Below, piece by piece: positions 36,401 through 46,000 of a stretch of 64,000 nucleotides of DNA (positions within the stretch are counted from its first letter, which is position 1; each line of letters begins with the position of its first letter). The notes beneath the pieces were generated by a model. That model saw only the letters and a list, made by a program, of their open reading frames with translations, had not been told where the DNA came from and made no database searches. The position numbers were made by a program, and so were the translations under genes. Source of the stretch: Pagrus major (lineage: Eukaryota; Chordata; Actinopteri; Spariformes; Sparidae); NCBI RefSeq assembly GCF_040436345.1, contig NC_133225.1, positions 23,106,040 through 23,170,039 of the forward strand, written 5' to 3'.

Positions 36401-38048
36401 AGGGGCTTTCATGCCAAGATATTCTGGAATTTATGCTCATTTTTGAGGATTCAACTTTTCACTCAAAATAAAAAAAAATAAAAAAAAATAGTGTTACATT
36501 CAAAACAAACGTAAAATAGAAGTATTTGGACTAGTGAACTCAGATTTTTGGACTCTACTGTATTTGCAAAGTGAAAGGTTGTGGTCATGCGCATGTTCAG
36601 ATTTGATTGCCATACCTCTCTTGGGTTTGGGGTAGCTCTCATGCAGGTGGAAGACAACTTTGTGTGTGAAGTGCTGAATGTCATCAGTCTGTTGCCCTCG
36701 GACAAAAACAGTCCAGTCGTGGGTGAAGTCCTCTGATGTTTCCCTCTCTCTTAGCTGGACTGTGTGGCCCAACTCAAGATTCACCTGAACTTTAGACTAC
36801 AAGGGCCAGAAACAAGAGAGTAAAACACTGTGCTTCAAAAGGCCAGAGAAAGAACAAGAATGCAATTCACATGCAAATACTACCCTTAAACAATTACAAC
36901 GGTTATTATCTCTAACTGTTGTCAAACACCAAAAGTTAGGTCAACTCCATCCTTGGAGTCGGACCTTGATATGCAGTTGAAAGAGCACGAAAAAGTGGCT
37001 AAGAGAACCTTTGGTGCCAGACTGTAGGCTCCACATTAATCTTTCATTATACTTACCAATTTACTTTATATCTAATAGATGTTTTGAATAGAGAAGTGTC
37101 AGCTAGTTTTGTTGGAAAGGCATCAGGCAATCAAAGGCAGCCAGAGGGGAGTCCCAAACAGCCTATATACATATATCCCACCAGTTAAAGGTGACCTATG
37201 TAGTTTTTGGGAAGACATTTTAATCAGATAAGGAAAATACACAAACTGGCCTTAAAGGCCAACACAAATTCAAACTGTTTTATGGTCATACTACAGAAAC
37301 GTCCACTTTTGGAAGGGCAACATGTCTGAAAATTGACTTCCTTTTCTAATATTTAAACTTAGACCTCATTATTCCATAACTCATTGACTCTAAAAATACA
37401 CATAAATAAAGGCTTAATTACTTTTTTTTTTAAAACTGGTGTTACTCATAAGGAAAGGAACACCAGTGATTTCCTTCTATACATGACTGGGGACAAAAAC
37501 AAATTGATGGCCCAACAGACAGTAGTTGTTCAAATAACCTATTGTTTTATTATAAAATATGACAAGAACTTAAGTCACAAGTGTTTTTCAGGTGTAATGT
37601 TTCTGTAAAGGCTAGGACCAGAAAAATGGACGTTTCCATAGAATTACCCTTTATTTTGTTTATATGTGGCGGACCCTGCCACCTCTCTAGCTTCAAACAG
37701 TGTTCTTATTTTCCTCTGAGGAAGGAAATAAAAATATCCCTGAGTTTGTATTATTACCTCATCAATATTGTAAGTATTACCTTTCTGAGTTTCTTTTCCA
37801 AAACGACATAGTGCACCTTTAATATTGAGGGGTGTAGAAGCAGTATGACTACTCACCCTGTGATCCTAGCTACACTTTTTATAAACACTTTAGCATTTGA
37901 TGAGTGTCAGGATATACTTTACATCCACTTTGCACAAAATAACCTCGACTTTTGACGTTTAGTGAAGAGGAAAAACATTCAGTTAGTCTGACAGCTGGCT
38001 AACGGGAAAATATATCATACAGAGATGAAGCCACAGTACCTGGTCCAT
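33479..38048 (-). CDS. YEATS-only MLLT1-like gene, partial tandem duplicate with intact frame (187 aa)
   Basis: Minus-strand exons 38040-38048 (MDQ), 36616-36796, 35525-35607, 35081-35212, 34737-34835 and 33479-33538 correspond one for one to MLLT1 exons 1-6. Exons 2 and 3 keep exact lengths (181 and 83). Exon 4 lost 12 bases and exon 5 lost 27, both in frame. All junctions are AG/GT and there is no internal stop. Exon 6 is only a remnant: EPSKEGSG, then a diverged tail and TGA at 33479-33481. The product is a YEATS domain plus a short basic tail (PKKKIKT), without linker or AHD. FTHDW and HLHES are kept, but F59, Y78, A79 and G80 of ENL are Y58, S77, N78 and D79 here, so acyl-lysine binding is probably impaired. 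Retained introns exclude a retrocopy. An unexpressed pseudogene with open exons remains possible. Confidence 0.83.
33961..34090. other. Intron between exons 5 and 6 of the MLLT1-like gene
   Basis: CAGCAGGGGGTGTAG-type sequence here resembles a dispersed repeat tail. Nothing else is seen in the 33,539-34,736 intron. Confidence 0.3.
37190..37822. mobile_element. MITE of the AAAGGGGCACTATGTAG family, in intron 1 of the MLLT1-like gene
   Basis: Left end AAAGGTGACCTATGTAGTTTTTGG, right end ACGACATAGTGCACCTTTAAT. The interior GGCGGACCCTGCCACCTCTCTAGC is shared with three other copies. At about 630 bp it is longer than its relatives, so it probably contains a secondary insertion. Confidence 0.75.
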
Positions 38049-38189
38049 GTTGTGTGTCGGCCCAGCCGCCATCTTCAGTCTGCAGTACCGTGAGCCCTGT
38101 GCACAGATGCTGCTGCACACAACAGTTTGGACAACAGACCGAAAGTAACGGTCGCCACACAGGAAGTCTCTCTGTCAGTTTTAAGAGTG

Positions 38190-38340
38190 GACGTGGTGAC
38201 GCAACCAGGAAACACTCCGAAGCTAGACCGTCCGATTTAACAACGGTTGACGCGGCCTTCGAAGGTACCTCCGAAGGACTCGCCTCCGGAGGCCGCAAAG
38301 GCCGGGTCCTTCGAAGGATGCAGCCCCTGAATTTGGACAC
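38190..38340. mobile_element. GC-rich MITE (CCTTCGAAGG/CTCCGGAGG palindromes) in the 5' region of the MLLT1-like gene
   Basis: Contains GGCCTTCGAAGGTACC, CCTCCGGAGGCC and GGTCCTTCGAAGGATGC as inverted blocks. It lies between the conserved promoter motifs (38.45-38.52 kb) and the start codon (38,048). MLLT1 has no such insertion at the matching place, where the spacing is only about 170 bases. Confidence 0.6.
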
Positions 38341-38445
38341 AGCTAGTGTCTCCATGTTCCGTAGACAGTTGATCTCTTCGGACGATGTAAAGCTGATGTG
38401 ATGATCGTGATTTCGCTTACTTTTCTCAGGAAGTTTCTCTAACTC

Positions 38446-38530
38446 TCTCATCCAATCAGGGTGCCGGGAATTTTAAGCGCTCACGAAAGGAGCCAATCAG
38501 AACTCTCAGAAGGCGGGACAGTCTCGAGTG
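38446..38530 (-). promoter_or_regulatory. Promoter region of the MLLT1-like gene, homologous to the MLLT1 promoter
   Basis: CCAATCAG at 38452-38459, CCAATCAG at 38493-38500 and GGCGGGAC at 38512-38519 mirror the order and spacing at 30273-30339. The surrounding sequence (CTCTCTCA, TTTTAAGCGCTC, AAAGGAGCCAATCAG) also aligns. This shows that the duplication carried the promoter. Confidence 0.65.
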
Positions 38531-38583
38531 GATACGTTCCAACCGCTAGCTCTGTTCTAACTGTACAGCCACATGATGCTAGT

Positions 38584-38942
38584 TTAAAGGTGCAGTATGT
38601 AGTTTTAATCAGAAGAGAAAGATCTTCACTGACTGATGTTTTTATGCCTGAACAAACTCAATAAACAAATCCTCTTTGTTTTCACGACTGAATACACTGA
38701 ATAAACAAACTGACCTTTGGGACAACACAATTTCATACTGTTTTTTTACTTTGTTTATATGTGGCGGACCCTGCCACCTTTCTAGCTTCAGACAGTGTTC
38801 TAGGGACCTTATTTTCCTCTGAGAACAGCTTATTTATTCAGTTATGGAAAATATATATTTGTCAGTTTGTGTTATTACTTCATTAATATTGAAAATATTA
38901 AAAGTTTGAATATCTTCTCCAAAACTACATAGTGCCCCTTTG
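38584..38942. mobile_element. MITE of the AAAGGGGCACTATGTAG family, complete copy
   Basis: Ends AAAGGTGCAGTATGTAGTTTT and AAAACTACATAGTGCCCCTTT are inverted. The interior GGCGGACCCTGCCACC is shared with the other copies. Confidence 0.85.
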
Positions 38943-39034
38943 ATTGCAGCTGGTGTGCATTACTCTTAATGTACCATGTTTTCTCAGTAATTTGTTAAAC
39001 ACTTTGAATTTTGATTTGTTTGAAAGGTGCTAAG

Positions 39035-39036
<2 letters not shown>

Positions 39037-39107
<71 letters not shown>
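39037..39107. repeat. (TGAT)n microsatellite
   Basis: About 17 perfect TGAT units. Confidence 0.97.
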
Positions 39108-39108
<1 letters not shown>

Positions 39109-39299
39109 AAATAATCACACCTCAACGTCCATGTGGTGTCAGGTAGATCTGGAGCCTTTAAGGACAGTCCTCATCAGCACTTTCTAAAGCTATTACCGAG
39201 GCAATTTATTTATTAGCTGTTTAGCTCACCAGGAGGATTAGATCTTATTTGTTTATTCACATAGGTGAAGTGCTTAAAATTGATCATCTCTTTAAAATG

Positions 39300-39745
39300 C
39301 AATATTCTCCTTGGAAACCTTGGGTCCTGGCATTCATGTGAATGCCACTTGACAGGCACCACCCACCCAAACACCAATATAGATCACATAAACAACCTCA
39401 CAACTTGCAGTGCCTCCCCAGTAGGACAATGAGCCCTGCCACACTGCAAAAACTGCTCAGGAATGACCCAATGTGACAAGATCCCAAGGCGTTGATCAGA
39501 TCCCCAAATTCCCCAGTTCCAATCTGACAATCATCTGTGTTATGTGCAAGTACAAGTCCCATCCATGGAGGCCCAACACCCCAACTATCAGGACTTGAAG
39601 GATCCACTGCCAATTGCCGAATGCCAGACACCACAGGGAACCCACAGAAGTCTTGTGTCTTGTGTCTGTCAGAGCTGTTTTGGCGACACAAGGGGAACCT
39701 CCACAATATAAAGCAGGTGGTTTTAATGGTGTTTTTTTTAAACAC
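39300..39745 (+). pseudogene. Tc1/mariner-like transposase relic, C-terminal part
   Basis: The DNA text follows the familiar C-terminal half of fish Tc1-like transposase: GGAAACCTTGGGTCCTGGCAT, ATGAGCCCTGCCACACTGCA, CCCAAATTCCCCAG, CCATGGAGGCCC, GACTTGAAGGATC, GAGCTGTTTTGGCGACA, and a terminal CAGGTGGTTTTAATGG. The PNSPDLNP-like segment survives only as DNA similarity; frameshifts and stops break the frame. The N-terminal half and left inverted repeat are missing. Confidence 0.75.
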
Positions 39746-40709
39746 AGACTGTTAAAGTTTCAAAATAATGTAATAATATTTGAGACTCTCCTTTTCATTC
39801 TCTTCAGTCACTGCTTACAAACCACAAAAACTAGTAAAGCAAGATCTTGAATGTAAGTATACTTAGTTAAAAGCATGCAAAATAGTTCCACGCATACATG
39901 ACAGCAGCCTGCATGCGAGGCTTATGCTATTGTATGCCAATAGTGGAGGGCAATAAGGATAAAATCCCCTAACATGGTGTATTTTCTTTTATTTATTTAT
40001 ATATCATTTTATTTGTGAGGGATCATTTGCAATATTACACACAAATATCACCGTTTGAGGTTTTGTACCAGAGTTATTTTAGAGCTGCAGTTCAATACAA
40101 TGACATAACAGCACCTAACAAACAGGATACTTATTGCAAAATGACACACAGCAGTGCGTCACAATATGGAGTATGTAATCCTACACACACGTCAATATAT
40201 GTATTGTCCAACACTGCCATAAAGCAGATCTGCTCAGTGATTTGTAACATTGCCCACAACGGCCTGAATGTAAAGACAAAGTTACCACTGTTTAAATTAT
40301 AAAGCAAAATCTGAAAATGGTCATATTCCCATCATCTTGTCATTATCATGAGGCCAAGCCCTATGTCCTAATTTAAAATGTTTAACACATAAATCAACAA
40401 ATCTAATGTGATTTTAAACAAGGTTGTGACAGCACCATGCATTTTTTAAAAACATATAGTTAAGGTCCAAATAAATGTGGGTACATGTTGATAAATGTGG
40501 TGTTACCTCTAGCTCTGCAGGTTGTCACATTTGTATTGTATTGTATTAAATGTGTGATTAAAATATCAATAACAAGTTTAACCAACTAGTATTTCTGGTG
40601 CTGACTAGTGAGAGTTTTTGACTGTAAAATCTAAAAAAAAACACACACACAAAAAAAAACAATTTTAACAATGAAATTCTGGCAACCACAGCTGCAGGTA
40701 ATTTCTAAC

Positions 40710-41085
40710 TCTTACTCAGCCTCTGTCTCAAACGTCTAATTCAGATGTTTAATCTTTCATACAGAGTGAGGGAGCGAGGGCCCAGTGCAGTCAAGTCTCT
40801 GTGGTGCTCAGACTTTGATGTGAGATTATCGGGTTTAGCTATGGGACAGAAGGTCACTACTCTCTCACTGGCTTGGTGCCTCCTTTTCTTCCCCTGCCTC
40901 TCAAACTGATCCAGTCTGCCTCTCAGTCAAGTCTGAGTCAGAAATGACCCACCTGGCTGTCAGACATGAGGGTGTCCCACTTGTATTGAGACATCAACCT
41001 TTAAATCCTCCCATCTAAATATGAAGAGAGAGGGAGAAACACAAAATGATGCAATGTCACACACATAACAGAACTTTATTGGTTT
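40710..41085. repeat. Duplicated block, copy 2 (partner 32787-33205), at the 3' end of ACER1
   Basis: Same block in direct orientation. It spans the candidate ACER1 poly(A) signal and the sequence beyond it. It lacks the ~37 bases found in copy 1 and is otherwise closely similar. Confidence 0.9.
41075..41080 (-). promoter_or_regulatory. Candidate ACER1 poly(A) signal
   Basis: AATAAA on the minus strand, about 1.9 kb past the ACER1 stop. No coding sequence lies in between. Confidence 0.4.
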
Positions 41086-43008
41086 TTAAAACTTGTCAAA
41101 CTTATTTTTTTTAAAAGGAGCATAAATCCATGCTAATCATCATCTTCTTCAATGATTACACAAAATACAGTTGTCTTCTGAGTTGCAAGGCTTAAAAAAA
41201 ACAAAAACAAAAATTTTCATAAATAATCACCATGAAATAAATCTGTATGTGTGAGTGAATGAATATCAAGCACTTGTCCTGGCTAGTAGAGATGACCAAA
41301 GTCAGTGGGCTTCATCCTCTGGAGACCTTAAATGTCCTCATAAAACTTTAAAAACATTATCATCTCTGCAGCCATGTTGCTAGCATGTCTAATAATTATC
41401 TGGTGACTCCTCAGATTCTACTTGTGCTTCCCCGAGGGGCTCCCGACCCCGAGAATGAGAACCATGGATCTAGACACACAGACCAACAGACCAGCCCAGG
41501 ATGTAATGTTAGCAGTTAACATTTCTACAAACCACAGATATGTACAAGGTTGACATTTGTACCAAAAAGTGGCACATCACGTCTACATTATATGCTTATT
41601 AGCAACTTTTCACATCAGGGGGTTGAGGGGATGGTGATGGAGTTATAGCAAGCCAACCACGATCTGGCTGTCACCAGTTAATAACCAGAGTTAATGCCTA
41701 AAAGCACTCTATCTCATCACCCACAGGAGGTCACTATTGAACACCAAAGTGCAGAGAACGCCTGTGTGCTTTTCTTTTTGTAAAATATCTATTGTTGGAT
41801 CTTTTGTATCCTTCAGGAAAGATCATGTGAATAGAGGCACAATTGTACCTGAATATTCTCAAAACACCATCAAAATCAAGAGCTTTTTCAACAAAAGGGC
41901 TTTTAACAGTCCAGTGATGAATCAGTCTCACAAAAGAAACAGATTTGCATGTGATTGTTGTGGTCAGAAATACAAACGCACTTAAGAGTCATATTTCAGA
42001 GGTCCTGAACGAGACATCATACATTTATGCTGCTAATTTTCATTCTAAATCAAACAAAACTCAGTTCACAAAGCTCAAACTAACCCCGAGGGCAGGGTGT
42101 ATGACTGTGAAACTACCACATGTTGAGGCCATTTAAAACTCCATGTAAACACTTTTCACTGTGGCGCTTCACTCAAAGAAACCGTCGCACTGAAAACTGA
42201 CAGCAGTTATAGTTTCATAGAAAAACAACAGTTTAATTGTAAGAAAACGTCTCAAAATATTCCGACATGTACAGAATCAAACGTGCATTCATGTCTTGAA
42301 AATAAGTCACAGCAGTTGCTTCACTAAAACACACATGCTTAACTGTAGAAAACAATTCAATACACACACAATTACACTCTTTTCTCTCAGTCATTCATTC
42401 TGCCTATATATACTGTATGGATACACATGTCCTCAGTAGTTAAACTTCAGTCTACTCTGAACATCAGCGGCCCTCCAGCTCTGTTTCCAACAATATTTGG
42501 ATGAATATTATTGTTTTTAAAAAAAAACACAATCACATCTTGAGAAGAGAAATAAAGGGCATACATTTACATTAAAATAATCTTACCTAATGTGCTGTTA
42601 TTTGTAATCAGTTAAAAAGACATGGATCTATAGGATAAAAATTAATTCATCAATTTGATTATGTAAATAATGGATATATTTAAATATATCTATATTTGAC
42701 GTTCAATAAATAGAACACACAGCTCACAGCTTTTGCAGGAAGTGCATTTTGCCTGTTTACAGGATGGCGTTCTCAAATGGTTACGCTCAGGAACCTGGTT
42801 TCAAAAGTTGGCATTTTCAGGCCCCAAAAATGCAGTTGTCGTGTCACTGAACGTCCAAAACGCACCAAGATTTCCGTTTTATGCAAAAAACGTTGTCGTG
42901 TAAACAGCCCCTTCGTGTTTATAGCATGTAAATCACTTTTGGAGTGGTAGTCATTGTGTGGTGTAGCTGTACTAATGGAGCGTATTTACAGAAATGACTT
43001 TAAATGTG
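41086..43008 (-). other. ACER1 3'UTR (presumed)
   Basis: Non-coding sequence after the ACER1 stop codon. It contains a short repeat fragment near 41.28-41.34 kb and the repeat listed at 42.73 kb. Confidence 0.4.
42730..42915. repeat. Dispersed repeat fragment (GTTGTCGTGTAAACAGCCCC)
   Basis: Contains GTTTACAGGATGGCGTTCTC and CGTTGTCGTGTAAACAGCCCC, partly inverted, a pattern I recognise from dispersed fish MITEs. Confidence 0.45.
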
Positions 43009-46000
43009 TTAGCAGCGTTTCCGTGTTTTGGGAGTGCCCTTCAGCACAATGTGAGGTAATCCAACGGCCCATTTATCACATGGCCAGTACTGCAGTCCAG
43101 GCAGTGAGTACGGTATCTCATAGTTAGCATCCAGGTAAGCTATCAGGGTGCTGCCATAGGCCACAGCCATCACGATCAGAATGTGCCTGCAAGATACAGA
43201 TAATGCAGATCAATACACATGAGCATGTCCTTGAAAGCAACAACATGGCATGAAACACAACATGTCGAATGTATTATGTCCACACTTTTCCCAGTCAAGG
43301 AGTAGCTAAGTTCTTGGACATGGAAGTTGCAGGAAGGTGTTTGAGATGAATGATGGATGAACACTTTTGACACCTAAGACCAGGTTCACCTCCTGAGCCC
43401 TGTGTGTGGTTAGTTGTTAGGTGTGGTCAGCACCTTGGTTATGTAAGGCAAAGATTCTGGCTTTGATCACATGTTAATACAGCAAACAAATCCTTTTGTC
43501 GTGCTTCAAGTCAATGTTGTAATAAAGTGCTGGGAGTTTTTAACCATTAAAAAAAGTAAAAAGTAAAATCCATAGATATTGTATTGTAATGTGCCATGTT
43601 GATTAAAACTGTAATTCAGGAGGCATTATGTCTCTGACAGTACTTAGGAAAGGAAAGGACATAAGTATGCTAGGACTTACCAGATTCCATGCAGGTAGCA
43701 GAAGTTCAGTCTCTGCCAGAAGCTGCAGCCAAAGCGGTCACTAATCCAGCAGGAGATGGCGAGCACCCACAGAGCCACTGACAGCTTGGCCAGTCGCAGA
43801 ACCTTCTGGTCAGTGCAGCTGAGACAGAGCGAAAACTGGTTATCACAACAAATCAAAACTGCATCGAATGACTTACAGATGCCTGAGAAACACCAGAGAT
43901 TTCATACCATCTCATCTCAACAGCCAGAACATAAAGCAGATGGAGGCCAAAGCAGTTTAAAGCGTAGGCATTGGCTGTGGGTTTGACAAACGATGATAAT
44001 GTGGTGATGACGGTAACCGCCAGAACGAGGCTTGAAAATGTGGACCTGTGGACGAACAGAGAAAGACAAAAGAAGCGATCAGGAATGCTGCATCTTTTGT
44101 GGTCATTTTTGCAGTTTCAGCTGATAATTGTTTGATATTATTTGATACGTTGTTTTGTAAAAAGATATAGATTCTTGCTATGAAGGGAAAAAGAGACTAA
44201 ATGTAATTGGATTTCACTGGCACATGCTCAGTATGAAAAACACCCCTACTTTTAAATGAACTTTGTGACTTCAAACAAGAGATTTCAGTTTAAAGGACCC
44301 TTTACATCCTGGGCATGTTCAGTATTTCATCCACAATAAGGAGGACCAACCCATTACTTTAAAAAATGAGGGTGAAGTTATTGAGTCACACGTCAGGTGC
44401 TTATTAAAATTGAAATAATCTGTTCCCCACCTTGTGGTTAAATATTTACACAGGTAGGGTGGAGTTCTAGTCTTTCACAATAGCGAGAGCCTCTTTCTGT
44501 CACATTCAGGTGAAGACAGCAGCACTGCATTGTGTCATTGTGACATGAACAACTCCGGTTGGGGCTGTCAGACAGGCTCAGGACAGGTTAGGTTTCAGGC
44601 TGCCATTCCTCGGAAACACGCTGCCATTGTTATGTTTTTTCATTAAAGGATTATTGAGCTGCGTGTGAGTCCTTAGTGACACGTGGAGATGAATTACTGA
44701 ATAAAGACAGAAACAAAGACCGTGCGCTGACTCGACTTGATTGCTGTAAGGTTGCTTTACCTGTCCTTTATGAAAGAAGGGAAGAGCCTGCGGGGGAACC
44801 AGACAGCATATCCCACCGCCAGCACCCACAGGATAGACAGCTCATCCAACATCTGGCCAACGAAACTGAGCGTCATGTGGAAGTATGCCGAAAAGAGCCC
44901 TGCAAGAAGAGAGAACTGTCTTTTTTAATGTGAAACAATTCATGTTTTCATTATTATATTATAGAAGGAAAATCACTTAGAAAGTAAAAAGCCAAATAAA
45001 GAATGTAAAGTCTCTATTAGGCTTCTAGCCTGGGATACTGTGAAACAGTGGTCCCTAATCAGGGGGAAGGGACCACGCAAGGGTTAGCAAAATAAATCTG
45101 CAGGGGTGACTTGTCCCCTTTTGAGAAGAGATGATTATCTTTGCTTTTACAGCAATTAAACAGATGCTACTGAGACACTGGAGAAAAAAGTGCATAGCCC
45201 CTTATGAAGAATGGACCAGAACGATGGCACAGTTTGCTGCTTATGAGAGGGTGACATACTCTCTCTTGGACAAGCTTGATCAATAAATGTTTACATGGGG
45301 CCCATAAAGGGGAAATATAGTAACTGAAAATCTGTTTCAGGGTAGGATTCCACTGTGAAAGTGTGACTGTGTGTTATTTAAAAACATTTTTTTTTAGCGA
45401 TTTTCCAGTTTGTCCTAAGGAGTACTTGAGAAGACATATGTGAATTTTTATTTCTGTTGAATCTCCTACCAATTTGAGTGTAAAATTACATTTTTGACTG
45501 TTTTAAATTGTTCAAACTTCAATAAAATGTGCATTAGAAATCTGCAGGGGTCGAGAGATGATAAAATGCATTATTTTGGGGGGCACAAATCTAAGCTTAT
45601 TTTTCCTGTACATTGCTGAATAACTTTCCTTAAGATATTTTTTGGAAGCATTTATACCTTGACTGGACAGTATGACAGTGAAGCAGCAGACAGGAAATGT
45701 GCCATTATGTGGCGTGCCCTGCGACCATTCGAGTTCCTTTTCCTTTTCAATTTTATTGGATAGGATAATTCATCTCATCTCTTTTGAGAATCTGGAACCA
45801 ATTCATTTTTGTATTTTGAGTTTGATGTTGATCAAATTACTATTCTGTTGCTCGCTGCAGCTCTCATTGGAAGTGGACTTCCTGGTATGAACTACTGCAG
45901 TGAACCTTTTTAAAAAAGTACATTTAGTCTGACCAATTTCTGTGGCTGATGTCCTTTTTTGATGTCTAACAATTCGGGGTATTTTGAAGGTCTGTCTCTT

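Larger units (their letters stand above)
38943..40709. other. Intergenic region between the MLLT1-like gene and ACER1
   Basis: Apart from the GATT microsatellite and the Tc1-like relic listed separately, 39,746-40,709 shows nothing recognisable. Confidence 0.5.

Noticed and set aside
33479-38048. The partial MLLT1 copy as a processed retrocopy
   Set aside because: It keeps five introns at the same positions and phases as MLLT1 and also copies the promoter, so it is a DNA-level duplication.
39398-39745. 115-codon minus-strand open frame as a gene
   Set aside because: It is the antisense shadow of a decayed Tc1-like transposase that runs on the plus strand.
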